Shown here piece after piece: positions 24,014-32,627 of a stretch of DNA of 64,000 nt (position 1 is the first letter of the stretch; each line of letters begins with the position of its first letter). The position numbers were made by a program, and so were the translations under genes. The stretch comes from JBCBSZ01 sp039185015 (GTDB lineage: Bacteria; Actinomycetota; Acidimicrobiia; Acidimicrobiales; Poriferisodalaceae), in assembly GCA_039185015.1 (NCBI GenBank), contig JBCDAU010000014.1, forward strand, positions 66,384-130,383, in the 5' to 3' direction. The notes under the pieces were generated by a model. The model ran no database searches. It was not told where the DNA came from and saw only the letters and a program-made list of their open reading frames with translations.

Positions 24014-26253
24014 GCAGTTTCCTCGAACAGTACGTCGAAGAGGCACGTGAGAACGTCGAGGAGCTCGTCGGTGGCCTGCTCCGCCTCGAGTCCGAGACGG
24101 GCGACGCGGTCGCCCACACCGTGAAGGAGCTCTTCCGCTTCGCCCACAACCTCAAGGGCATGAGCGGTGCGATGGGTCTCGATGGCATCACCGAGACCGC
24201 GCACAAGATGGAGGACCTGCTCGACAAGTACCGCACCCACGGCGGCCAGCCGACGGCCGAAGAGGTCGACGTGCTCCTCGCCGCCGCGGATGCGCTGGAG
24301 GAGATGATCGAGGACGCGGCCGGCGGTGCCAACCCGCCGGCCTCGGCCGAGCTCATCCAGCTGCTGATCAACCACATCGGTGGCCCGGGCACCGCGGCCC
24401 CGGTCCTGGCCGCCCCGCCGGCCGAGCCGGCTGCCGCCCCGGCCGCGACGGCCATCCAGGAGCCGGTGCCGGATGGCGACGGTTGGTTCGACGTGACCCT
24501 GACCGAGGGTGCGCCGCTGCTCGGTGCTCGCTCCGCGATGGTCCTGCAGGCCGCCGCGGCCCACGGCACCCTCGAGGAGACCCAGCCCGATCGCTCCGAG
24601 ATCGAGAGTGGGTCGCTCACCGCGTTCCGCTTCCGCCTCACCGGTGTGGAGGACGTCGACTCGCTGATCGCCGCCGCCGAGTCGGTCACCGACGTGACGA
24701 GCGTGGCGCCGTCCGGTGCCGCCGCTCCGCCCGATGCCGCCGCTTCGGCAACCGCGGCCGCTCCGGCGGCTCCGTCCGCCGGCGGCGTCGATGGCGGTCG
24801 CTACGAGGTCCGCCTCAAGGACGACGTGCAGCTGCCCGGCGCTCGCTCCGCGATCATCCTCCGGGTCTTCTCGGATCGGGTGGAGCTCCGCTCCACGAAC
24901 CCGGACCGCCAGCAGATCGAGGCCGGCAAGGCCAAGTCCTTCGTGGTGGAGCTGGGTGGCGACGGAGTCGCCGAGGCCGTGGCCGCCGTCGAGTCGATGA
25001 GCGATGTCGCCTCGGTCGCTCCCGTCACCGCGCCCGCCGGAGGCGGCGGCGGCGGCGGTGGTGGTGGTGGCGCGGCCAGCGCCCGAGCGACCGTCCGCGT
25101 CGAGGTCGAGCGCCTCGACGACCTCATGGACCTGGTCTCCGAGCTCGTGGTCGGGCGCGGTCTGCTCGACGAGCACGCCTCACGCCTGGGTGATCGCGAC
25201 CTCTCCGAGGCGCTCGCCCAGGTGCACCGCACGATCTCCGATCTCCAGGCGATGGTGGCCAAGGTCCGGATGATCTCGCTGGAGAAGACCTTCGGTCGCC
25301 TGACCCGGATCGTCCGGGACACGGCCCGGGACGTGAACAAGCCGGTTCGATTCGTCACCAGCGGTGAGGACACCGAGCTCGACCGATCGATGGTCGACGA
25401 GGTGGCGGATCCGCTCATGCACCTCCTCCGCAACTCCGTCGATCACGGCATCGAGGACGCCGAGGCTCGAGCGGCGTCCGGCAAGGATCTCGAGGGCGAG
25501 GTCGGACTGCGTGCCTTCTCCGAGGGCAACCAGGTCGTGATCGAGGTGACCGACGACGGCGGTGGCATCGACGCCGACCGGGTCTGCGTCAAGGCCGTCG
25601 AGCGCGGCGTCGTCTCCGCCGACGAGGCGGCGACGATGAGCCGCGAGCAGAAGATCGATCTCGTCTTCGCCCCGGGCCTGTCGACTCGCGACGAGGCGAG
25701 CAAGATCTCCGGCCGCGGTGTCGGCATGGACGTCGTCCGCACGGCGGCCACCAAGCTCGGCGGCAACGTCACGGTCGAGTCGAACACCGGTGTCGGCACC
25801 GTGTTCACGATCAAGCTGCCGCTCTCGTTGGCGGTCACCGAGGCGCTGCTCGTCAAGGTCTGCGACGAGACGTGGGCGATCCCGATCGATCAGGTCGAGG
25901 AGACGCTGCACATCAAGTCCGAGGATCAGCGCTCGGTCGGTGGCGTGCCCGTCATCGACCTCCGCGGTGAGGTCGTCTCGGTCGTGCACAGCCGGGAGAT
26001 GATGTACCAGGAGCAGGTCCCCGAGGGGGGCCTGTCCGCCGTGGTCTTCAAGTACAAGGGCCGACGGCTCGCCCTCACCGTCGACGAGCTCGTCGGCCGG
26101 TCCGAGGTCGTCGTGAAGCCGCTGCCCTCCGACCTCAACGACATCGAGCTCGCCTCCTCGGTGACGATCCTGGGCGACGGCAGCGTCGGCCTGATCCTCG
26201 ATGTGTCCGCCGTCGCCGACCTCTCCCGTCAGCGGGCGAACGTCTTCGGCTGA
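24010..26253 (+). CDS. cheA: Chemotaxis histidine kinase CheA with two tandem P2 domains
   Basis: 747 aa. Order: P1/HPt (1-~105) with phospho-His46 in FAHNLKG; two P2-like domains (~158-233 and ~263-339), each with LLGARSAM/LPGARSAI at the same position, a following PDRxxIExGxxxxF segment and an end xxVxxVxSVAP; a poly-Gly hinge (~344-353); P3 dimerisation (~357-425); P4 ATPase with N box LLRNSVDHGIE (~471), G1 DDGGGID (~514) and G2 GRGVGMDVV (~567); and P5 CheW-like domain (~605-740). P2 docks CheY/CheB in the family, so two copies would give two docking sites. GTGA overlap with cheR. Confidence 0.95.
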   Translation: MSSFLEQYVEEARENVEELVGGLLRLESETGDAVAHTVKELFRFAHNLKGMSGAMGLDGITETAHKMEDLLDKYRTHGGQPTAEEVDVLLAAADALEEMIEDAAGGANPPASAELIQLLINHIGGPGTAAPVLAAPPAEPAAAPAATAIQEPVPDGDGWFDVTLTEGAPLLGARSAMVLQAAAAHGTLEETQPDRSEIESGSLTAFRFRLTGVEDVDSLIAAAESVTDVTSVAPSGAAAPPDAAASATAAAPAAPSAGGVDGGRYEVRLKDDVQLPGARSAIILRVFSDRVELRSTNPDRQQIEAGKAKSFVVELGGDGVAEAVAAVESMSDVASVAPVTAPAGGGGGGGGGGGAASARATVRVEVERLDDLMDLVSELVVGRGLLDEHASRLGDRDLSEALAQVHRTISDLQAMVAKVRMISLEKTFGRLTRIVRDTARDVNKPVRFVTSGEDTELDRSMVDEVADPLMHLLRNSVDHGIEDAEARAASGKDLEGEVGLRAFSEGNQVVIEVTDDGGGIDADRVCVKAVERGVVSADEAATMSREQKIDLVFAPGLSTRDEASKISGRGVGMDVVRTAATKLGGNVTVESNTGVGTVFTIKLPLSLAVTEALLVKVCDETWAIPIDQVEETLHIKSEDQRSVGGVPVIDLRGEVVSVVHSREMMYQEQVPEGGLSAVVFKYKGRRLALTVDELVGRSEVVVKPLPSDLNDIELASSVTILGDGSVGLILDVSAVADLSRQRANVFG

Positions 26254-26281
26254 GCCAACCCCTTCGGATCAGGAGCCGCCC

Positions 26282-26863
26282 ATGACCGCGTCGAACAGCG
26301 CATCTCCCATGGAGATGGACATGTACAACGAACTGGCCAACATCGGCGGCGGCAACGCTGCGACGGCGTTGTCCCAGATGATCAACACCAAGGTCGCGAT
26401 GGGGCTCCCGGAGTCGGCCGAGCTCACGCTCGGCGACATCGCCGAGCTCATCGGCGACGGCGAGGGTGAGGTCGCCGTCGTCCTCGTCACCGTCACGGGC
26501 GACCTCGAGGGGACGCTGGTCCTCCTGCTCGACGAGTCGACGATGATCACCTCGGCGCTCGGTGTGACCGAGGAGTTCCTGGTGTCGGCCCTGGCCGAGA
26601 TCGGCAACATCGTCGGCTCGCGATTCCTGATCTCGATCGGCGAGATGATCCAGCTCGAGGGTGAGGTCGAGCCGCCGGCCGTTGCCTTCGCTCCACGCTT
26701 CGCTGCGCTCGACACGGTCGTGGCGATCGCTGCGCAGGAGGAGCCGTTCTACGTCCTCCGCATCGGCCTCGAGCTCGAGAACGACGAGGGGAACGAGCGC
26801 AACGAGCTCCACTACTTCCCTGCGCCCGACACGATCGGTCGACTGCGGGGGCTCCTCGGATGA
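26282..26863 (+). CDS. cheC: CheY-P phosphatase CheC
   Basis: 193 aa. Two CheC active-site motifs: DMYNELAN (Asp-x3-Glu-x2-Asn) followed 22 residues later by Pro, and SALAEIGN followed by Pro after 21. Both are complete, so the enzyme should be active. CheC hydrolyses CheY-P and binds CheD. ATG at 26282 preceded by AGGAG. Overlaps cheD by four nt. It is distinct from the CheC domain of FliY. Confidence 0.92.
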   Translation: MTASNSASPMEMDMYNELANIGGGNAATALSQMINTKVAMGLPESAELTLGDIAELIGDGEGEVAVVLVTVTGDLEGTLVLLLDESTMITSALGVTEEFLVSALAEIGNIVGSRFLISIGEMIQLEGEVEPPAVAFAPRFAALDTVVAIAAQEEPFYVLRIGLELENDEGNERNELHYFPAPDTIGRLRGLLG

Positions 26864-27342
26864 CCACACACCACGTCGGCATCGGCCAGACCGTCACCTC
26901 CACCACGCCCGGCGACCGCATCGACATGCTCGGTCTGGGGAGCTGTGTGGGGATCTTCCTCGTCGCCCCCAAGTTCGTCGCCGCGGCGCACTGCCTGCTC
27001 GACCGGAGCAACGGACGTTCGTCCGAGGCACCGGGCAAGTTCGTCGACACGGCGGTGCCCCACCTGCTGTCGTTGGCGAAGCGAGCCGGACTGGGTCCCG
27101 GGCAGCTCACCGCGTCGATCGCCGGTGGGGCGCAGATCTTCGCCTTCTCGGGGGGTCGCCCCGAGCTCGAGATCGGTGCCCGCAACATCGACACGGCGAC
27201 GAAGCTGCTCAAGCAGCACGGCCTCCGCATCGTCGAGAACGACACCGGCGGGACGACGCCCAGACGAGCGACGATCAACGTGGGTGAGGCGAAGATCGCG
27301 GTGACCCGTCAGCCGGGGCGAGAGGCTCGCTCCGCGGCCTGA
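26860..27342 (+). CDS. cheD: Chemoreceptor glutamine deamidase CheD
   Basis: 160 aa. Catalytic Cys in GLGSCVGIFLVAP (~26-38) and His in AAAHCLLD (~44), then IAGGAQIFAF and ARNIDTATKLL, as in CheD. It deamidates receptor glutamines and is regulated by CheC. Last gene of operon D; a canonical terminator lies about 50 nt downstream. Confidence 0.93.
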   Translation: MTTHHVGIGQTVTSTTPGDRIDMLGLGSCVGIFLVAPKFVAAAHCLLDRSNGRSSEAPGKFVDTAVPHLLSLAKRAGLGPGQLTASIAGGAQIFAFSGGRPELEIGARNIDTATKLLKQHGLRIVENDTGGTTPRRATINVGEAKIAVTRQPGREARSAA

Positions 27343-27393
27343 CGGCGGCCTCGGGCTCCTCCGGCCCCGGCACGAGCACGGTGGGAGATGTGA

Positions 27394-27418
27394 GGGCGAC
27401 GGGTCTCCGTCGCCCTTT
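27394..27418 (+). terminator. Intrinsic terminator of the che operon
   Basis: Nine-bp perfect stem GGGCGACGG (27394-27402) and CCGTCGCCC (27407-27415), GTCT loop, then TTTCC. The T-run coincides with the -35-like element of the next promoter. Confidence 0.75.
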
Positions 27419-27442
27419 CCCGCGCTCATGAGCGGTCGACAG
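27416..27442 (+). promoter_or_regulatory. Sigma-28-type promoter of the flhB operon
   Basis: TTTC at 27416-27419 and GTCGACAG at 27435-27442, spacer 15 nt, 72 nt upstream of flhB. It overlaps the T-tract of the cheD terminator. Confidence 0.5.
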
Positions 27443-27514
27443 GACCTCCGACGAGCGGCGCCCACGGACGCGGTGTCGGACACGAGCCCACGGATGGTCT
27501 GAGCCCGGAGCCCC

Positions 27515-28570
27515 ATGGCCGGCGAGGATCGCACCGAGAAGCCCACCGCCAAGCGCCGCGGCGACGCGCGCGCCGAGGGCCAGGTCGCGAAGAGCCAGGA
27601 CGTCGGCGTCGCGCTCAGCCTGATCGCCCTGATCATCGTGGTCGTGGCGCTCGGTCCGGGAATGATGGGCTCGGCTCAGGTCCAGATGGCCTCGATCCTT
27701 CGGAACTCCGGCGAGGGACCGTTCGTGCCGGGCCTCGGCTCCACGACGCTCGACCTCGTGCTCACGATGCTGTTGCCCGTCCTGGTGCTGGCGGTGATCG
27801 TCGCCATCGTCGGAGGCGTCGCACAGACCGGCCTCAAGCTCTCGCGGAAGGCGGCGAAGCCGCGGCTCAAGAACCTCTCGCTGAAGCGGGGCGTCGCGAA
27901 GTTCAAGCCCCAGCAGGTCGGGTGGGAGCTGCTCCGGACGGTGCTGAAGCTCGTCCTGCTCATCGCCGTGTCGATCGCACCGATCCAGGCGATCCTCACC
28001 GAGGTCGACGTCCTCCGTCCGGTCGACGCCTGGTTCGCCCTCACCATGGATCTCGTCCGTTCGGTGCTCTACCGCGCCACGGCGCTGGCGGTCGTCATCG
28101 CCATCGCCGACTACGCGTGGAACCGGTACACGACCGAGAAGCAGATGAAGATGACCAAGCAGGAGGTCCGCGACGAGACCAAGCAGATGCTCGGTGACAG
28201 CTCGGTGCGTGGCCGCCGCATGGCCAAGGCGAGAGAGCTGAACCGCAACCGGGTCATCTCCTCGGTCGGCACCGCCGACGTGGTCATCGTCAACCCGGTC
28301 CGCTTCGCCGTCGCCCTCGCCTACACCGAGGGCGACACCGCGCCCCGGGTCGTCGCCAAGGGCGCGGGAGCGATGGCCCGGCGCATCCGGAACGAGGCGT
28401 ACCGCCACGGTGTACCCGTCCGCCAGGACCCGCCGCTCGCCCGAGCGCTGTTCCGTCGTTGCCAGGTCGGGCAGCACGTCCCGGCCGCGCTGTACGAGGC
28501 CGTCGCGGCCGTTCTCGCTGCGGTGTACCAGCGGCGGTGGCGTCGCCAGTCGGCGGTGACGGTCCGATGA
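27515..28570 (+). CDS. flhB: Flagellar export switch protein FlhB with NPVR in place of NPTH
   Basis: 351 aa. Four membrane helices (~32-50, ~78-105, ~140-162, ~180-200), then the cytosolic domain with QMKMTKQEVRDETKQMLGD, RRMAKARELNRN, VGTADVVIVNPVRFAVALAY, APRVVAKGAG and RIRNEAYRHGVPVRQDPPLA then RALFRR. FlhB normally autocleaves between Asn and Pro of NPTH, part of the switch to filament export. Here Asn260-Pro261 remain but Thr is Val262 and His is Arg263, so cleavage may be slow, altered or absent. All flanking signature residues are conserved, so this is not a pseudogene. Confidence 0.93.
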   Translation: MAGEDRTEKPTAKRRGDARAEGQVAKSQDVGVALSLIALIIVVVALGPGMMGSAQVQMASILRNSGEGPFVPGLGSTTLDLVLTMLLPVLVLAVIVAIVGGVAQTGLKLSRKAAKPRLKNLSLKRGVAKFKPQQVGWELLRTVLKLVLLIAVSIAPIQAILTEVDVLRPVDAWFALTMDLVRSVLYRATALAVVIAIADYAWNRYTTEKQMKMTKQEVRDETKQMLGDSSVRGRRMAKARELNRNRVISSVGTADVVIVNPVRFAVALAYTEGDTAPRVVAKGAGAMARRIRNEAYRHGVPVRQDPPLARALFRRCQVGQHVPAALYEAVAAVLAAVYQRRWRRQSAVTVR

Positions 28571-28583
28571 GCGGAGCCGAGCG

Positions 28584-30644
28584 ATGAACCTCCGCGGCGC
28601 CTCGGTCCTGCTCCCGCTGTTCGTGGTCGGGTCGGTCCTGATGATGATCGTGCCGGTCTCGCCGGTCGTGCTCGACCTGTTGTTGGCCGCGAACATCACC
28701 GTGGCGATCCTGCTGCTGCTGTCGGTCGTGTTCCTCAACGATGCCGTCGACTTCTCGGTCTTCCCGGCACTCCTGCTGATCCTCACGCTCGCCCGGTTGG
28801 CGCTGAACGTGTCGTCGACACGTCTGATCCTGTTGCGAGGCGACGCCGGCAAGGTGATCGAGACGTTCGGGCTGTTCGTCGTCGGCGGGTCGATCGTCGT
28901 CGGTCTCGTCGTCTTCCTGATCCTGATCGTCATCCAGTTCGCCGTGATCACGAATGGCGCGAGCCGCGTGGCCGAGGTCTCGGCCCGGTTCACCCTCGAC
29001 GCGATGCCGGGCAAGCAGATGGCGATCGACGCCGACCTCGCCTCCGGGATCATCGACGAGAAGACCGCGAAGGAGATGCGGCAGCGCATCACCAAGGAGG
29101 CGGACTTCTACGGCGCGATGGACGGCGCCTCGAAGTTCGTGAAGGGCGACGTGATCGCCGGCGTGATCATCGTGATCGTGAACCTGGTCGGCGGGCTCGT
29201 CGTCGGCATGGTGCAGCGGGGGCTCTCGCTCGGCGAGGCGGCCAGCACGTACACGCTGCTGACCGTCGGCGATGGCCTCGTCAGCCAGATCCCGGCCCTG
29301 CTCACCTCCATCTCGTCCGGCCTGCTCGTGACCCGCGTCGTCAGCGAGCGGGATCTCGGCGACGAGGTCGCCCGGCAGCTGTTCGGTATGCGGCGGGCGA
29401 TGCGGGTGAGCGCCGGTGTCGTCTTCGCCATCTCCCTGCTGCCCGGCCTGCCCAAGTTCCCGTTCTGGTCGCTCGCTGCGCTCCTGTTCCTGCTCTCGGG
29501 TCGGGTGGGCGAGCAGGACATCACCGACGAGGAGGTCGAGGAGCCGACCGTGTCGAGCTCGCCCGACGACCCCGAGGCACTCATCGGCGAGATGAGGATC
29601 GAGCCGCTCGAGATCCACCTCGCCTACGACATCCTCGACCTGATCGACAAGGAGAAGGGCGGCGACCTGCTCGAGCGGGTGCGGGCCCTGCGCCGGCAGA
29701 TCGCCATGGATCTCGGCATCGTGATGCCCCTCGTCCGGACCCGCGACGACCTGACCCTCCCACCGGAGACCTACCGGGTGCTGCTCGACGGTGCCGAGGT
29801 CGCCCGGGGCACCGCGCCCCGGGACCGGGTGCTGGCCTTGCCCGCCGGCGACGGAGCCGAGCTGGCCGGTCTCGGGGGGACCGAGACCACCGAGCCGGTC
29901 TTCGGCTTGACCGCCTACTGGGTGCCGACCGAGCAGAAGGCTGCCGCCGGAGCCACCGGCGCCACGGTCGTCGACCGATCGTCGGTGCTCGTCACCCACC
30001 TCGCCGAGGTCGTCCGCCGGAACGCGGCCCGCCTCCTCAGCCGCCAGGATGTGCAGCTCCTCGTCGACGGGCTGCGGTACGACCATCCGATCCTCGCCAA
30101 GGACATCGACAACGACGTCCTGCCCCTCGCCACCCTGCACGCGGTCCTGCAGGCCGTGCTGGACGAGGGCGTCTCCATCCGCCACCTCGGTCGCATCGTC
30201 GAGGCGGTCGCCGGGCAGAGCGGCGAGCCCCGCACCATCGATCAGCTCGTGAACGTCGCCCGGGTGGCGATCGGTCCGATCATCGCCGGTCAGCTCGCCC
30301 CGGATGGACGGCTGGCCGTCGTGACCTTCGACCCGACCTTCGAGGCGCAGCTGCACGAGGCGGTGCGCGACGTCGACGGCGAGCAGCGTCTGGTGCTCGA
30401 TCCGAGCCGCGGCGAGCAGCTCGTGCTGGACCTCCAGCGAGTCGTCGCGATGGAACCGGAGCTCGATGCGCCGCTGGCCGTGGTCTGCAGTCAGGGCGTG
30501 CGCCGTGCGCTCGCCCGCTTCGCCGCGAGCTACGGCGTCGAGGTCGAGGTCCTTGCCTATCCCGAGCTCCCGTCGACCTTGGAGCTTCGGACGGTCGCGG
30601 TCGTGGGAGCGCCGGCGCTGACCGAGGAGGCCGGGCGTGGCTGA
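28584..30644 (+). CDS. flhA: Flagellar biosynthesis protein FlhA
   Basis: 686 aa. About eight N-terminal membrane helices (to ~320). The cytosolic FHIPEP loop reads SARFTLDAMPGKQMAIDADL then ASGIID (~133-158), near-identical to the family. The C-terminal cytosolic domain (~340-686) has the chaperone-docking subdomains, including LARFAASYGVEVEVLAYPEL near the end. It is the nonameric export-gate protein that receives FliJ and substrate-chaperone complexes. ATG at 28584 with GGAGCCGAGCG upstream. Followed by the FlhF-like gene, a common order. Confidence 0.95.
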   Translation: MNLRGASVLLPLFVVGSVLMMIVPVSPVVLDLLLAANITVAILLLLSVVFLNDAVDFSVFPALLLILTLARLALNVSSTRLILLRGDAGKVIETFGLFVVGGSIVVGLVVFLILIVIQFAVITNGASRVAEVSARFTLDAMPGKQMAIDADLASGIIDEKTAKEMRQRITKEADFYGAMDGASKFVKGDVIAGVIIVIVNLVGGLVVGMVQRGLSLGEAASTYTLLTVGDGLVSQIPALLTSISSGLLVTRVVSERDLGDEVARQLFGMRRAMRVSAGVVFAISLLPGLPKFPFWSLAALLFLLSGRVGEQDITDEEVEEPTVSSSPDDPEALIGEMRIEPLEIHLAYDILDLIDKEKGGDLLERVRALRRQIAMDLGIVMPLVRTRDDLTLPPETYRVLLDGAEVARGTAPRDRVLALPAGDGAELAGLGGTETTEPVFGLTAYWVPTEQKAAAGATGATVVDRSSVLVTHLAEVVRRNAARLLSRQDVQLLVDGLRYDHPILAKDIDNDVLPLATLHAVLQAVLDEGVSIRHLGRIVEAVAGQSGEPRTIDQLVNVARVAIGPIIAGQLAPDGRLAVVTFDPTFEAQLHEAVRDVDGEQRLVLDPSRGEQLVLDLQRVVAMEPELDAPLAVVCSQGVRRALARFAASYGVEVEVLAYPELPSTLELRTVAVVGAPALTEEAGRG

Positions 30645-30680
30645 GCCCGGTGAGCGGCGCACGACGAGGGGAGACACCCG

Positions 30681-32330
30681 ATGGCACAGGTGATCCGCCA
30701 GGAGGCACACGACGGCTCCGCGTCCGTCGTCGAGGCGCACGAGGACGGCTCGATCGTCGTCGAGGCCGACACGCCGGAGGAGGCCATGGCGCTCGCCCGC
30801 CGTCGGCTGGGCGACGACCTGCAGGTGCGCGAAGCCGTCCGAACCGAGCGCGGCGGGCTGCGCGGCTTCTTCGCCCGCGAGGTCTACCGCGTCGAGGCTG
30901 AGCCGAGCGTCGCATCGGATGCGTCCAACCGGCCCGAGGTCGATGCCCTCGTGCGGCGCATCGAAGCAGCCGCCGACGCCTCGTCGACCACCGGTCGCGC
31001 CGACGAGGGCATCGGCCGCGCGTTGGACCGAGTGAACAGTGCCGAGGAGGAGTTCGGGGCGCTCCTGCGGCGCGAGCTCGGCTCGCGCGGACTCCGCTCC
31101 TGGAGCGAGGACGCAGCCGTCCAGCGCGAGCTCGACCATCCGGCGGCCGAAGCGTCAGCGAGCTCGTCGATCGATCTCCGCGACCCGGCCTCGACCCCGC
31201 GACCGAGCTCACCGGTGCCGGTCGGGCCGGCAGCGGGTGGCCGCAGCGCGATGCCCGTCCTCCCGCCGGCTCCGGTGCCGCCGGACGACGCGGCTGCCGT
31301 CGGTTCGCTCTCCGAGCCCATGGCCGCACCGCCGTCCGAGCCCCGTGTCCTGCCCGCTGCCGCACTGGTCGCGCAGCCCGAGCGCGAGGCGACATCCGAG
31401 CGGGAGCCCGCAGCGGCCCCCGTCGCCCGATCCGAGCCGCGCCCCGCCGCGACTGCTCTCGCCGAGCCGCCTGTCGTGGCTGCGAGTGCGCCGATGCTGC
31501 CTCGTCGACCGGAGCAGTCCCGCACCGATCAGAGCTCCCCGCTCGCCGAGCGGGTCGCCGCGCCGGCCGTGCTCCGCGCGCCCACGGGTGACGGCGCTCC
31601 GACGGCGGGCCGCGTCGACCACCCGGCACCGACGCAGCGAGCCGCCTCGATCCCTCCCCCGACGGCAGCATCCTCTGCGGCGTCGACCGTCGATCGGGCC
31701 GTGACGCCGACGACCGTCGACGCGTCGCCGGTGACGCAGCTCCCGGAGACCTCCGTCGTCCTGGATGATCCGCTCGTGTCGGCGCCCCCGCCCGGAGAGG
31801 TGCTGTGGAGCGTCGATCGCCTCGCTCACCTCGGGCTGCCCTTCACCGTCGTGGAGGCGACGGTCGGACTCGACCCGACCGATGACTTCGCCTGGTTGCA
31901 GCGCCTCGCCGAGCGCTTCGCCGACTTCGTGCACACCCCCTCGGGTCGTTCGGTGGTGTTCGCCGGCCCGCGGGCCGATCGCGTCGCCATCGGCCTCGGT
32001 CTCCCGTGCGTCACCCCGCCTGAGCTGCCGCCATACGGCGGGTCGATCGGGCTGAAGACGATCGACGACGGTGCTGGCCGCGCGTGGCTGGGACGGGTTC
32101 GAGGTGATCGTGAGCTCCACGTCGTCATGAGCGGCCGAGCCTGGGAGCTGCTGCTCACCAAGGAGCCGACGGCCGTCGTGGCCGAGGGTCCCGACAAGGT
32201 CGTCGCCGCTCTGCAGACCGCGGTCGAGCACGGGGTGCGCATCAGTCACCTGCTCGACGGGCGCCACATCCGGCGGGCCAACCCGTTGGATCTCGCCATC
32301 GCCGTCCGGTCCCTCGTCGGGAGGCGGTAG
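30681..32330 (+). CDS. FlhF-like protein lacking a GTPase core
   Basis: 549 aa, placed directly after flhA where flhF usually is. N terminus (~20-75) has the FlhF start: EADTPEEAMALARRRLGDDL. A ~250 residue Pro/Ala/Ser linker follows. The C terminus keeps the edges of the SRP-type NG domain: an N-domain-like helix pair (LAHLGLPFTVVEATVGL), SVVFAGPRADRVAIGL where the P-loop should be (no GxxGxGKT), ELHVVMSGRAWELL (G4-like) and the end ISHLLDGRHIRRANPLDLAI. The guanine-binding middle appears deleted. FlhF sets flagellar number and position; this version probably cannot bind GTP. ATG with GGGGAGA upstream. Confidence 0.65.
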   Translation: MAQVIRQEAHDGSASVVEAHEDGSIVVEADTPEEAMALARRRLGDDLQVREAVRTERGGLRGFFAREVYRVEAEPSVASDASNRPEVDALVRRIEAAADASSTTGRADEGIGRALDRVNSAEEEFGALLRRELGSRGLRSWSEDAAVQRELDHPAAEASASSSIDLRDPASTPRPSSPVPVGPAAGGRSAMPVLPPAPVPPDDAAAVGSLSEPMAAPPSEPRVLPAAALVAQPEREATSEREPAAAPVARSEPRPAATALAEPPVVAASAPMLPRRPEQSRTDQSSPLAERVAAPAVLRAPTGDGAPTAGRVDHPAPTQRAASIPPPTAASSAASTVDRAVTPTTVDASPVTQLPETSVVLDDPLVSAPPPGEVLWSVDRLAHLGLPFTVVEATVGLDPTDDFAWLQRLAERFADFVHTPSGRSVVFAGPRADRVAIGLGLPCVTPPELPPYGGSIGLKTIDDGAGRAWLGRVRGDRELHVVMSGRAWELLLTKEPTAVVAEGPDKVVAALQTAVEHGVRISHLLDGRHIRRANPLDLAIAVRSLVGRR

Positions 32331-32336
32331 CCCCTC

Positions 32337-32597
32337 GTGCACCGGGTGACCGCCCTCCTCGCCGCCGCTGGCCTCGCCGCGCTGTTGCCGGTGGCGTGGG
32401 GTCTGGCCTTCGGTGAGATCGGTCTCGCCGACGCTGGTGTGCGGGCGGTCGTGACCGTCGTCGCCGTCCTCGTCGCCGCCCGGGTGATCACCCGCGGGCT
32501 GCTGCTGTTCGCCGACACGCTCGACGGTCGCTGGAAGGGCGCGGTGTCCGCGCCGGAGGCCGACGCAGCCATGACCGCGGACGATCAGCCCTCCTGA
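32337..32597 (+). CDS. Small membrane protein at the end of the flhBA operon
   Basis: 86 aa, GTG start seven nt after the FlhF-like gene. Two hydrophobic segments (~5-25 and ~33-58) predict a two-pass membrane protein with a short acidic tail. I recognise no family. Coupling to flhA and the FlhF-like gene suggests a role in flagellar placement or export, which is inference. It ends 30 nt from the convergent HD-GYP gene. Confidence 0.55.
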   Translation: MHRVTALLAAAGLAALLPVAWGLAFGEIGLADAGVRAVVTVVAVLVAARVITRGLLLFADTLDGRWKGAVSAPEADAAMTADDQPS

Positions 32598-32627
32598 TCC
32601 TCCGCGGTCGTGGCGTCAGCGCACCGC

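Noticed and set aside
28290..31139. 949 aa minus-strand open frame opposite flhB, flhA and the FlhF-like gene
   Set aside because: Same antisense artefact; flhA is unambiguous on the plus strand.
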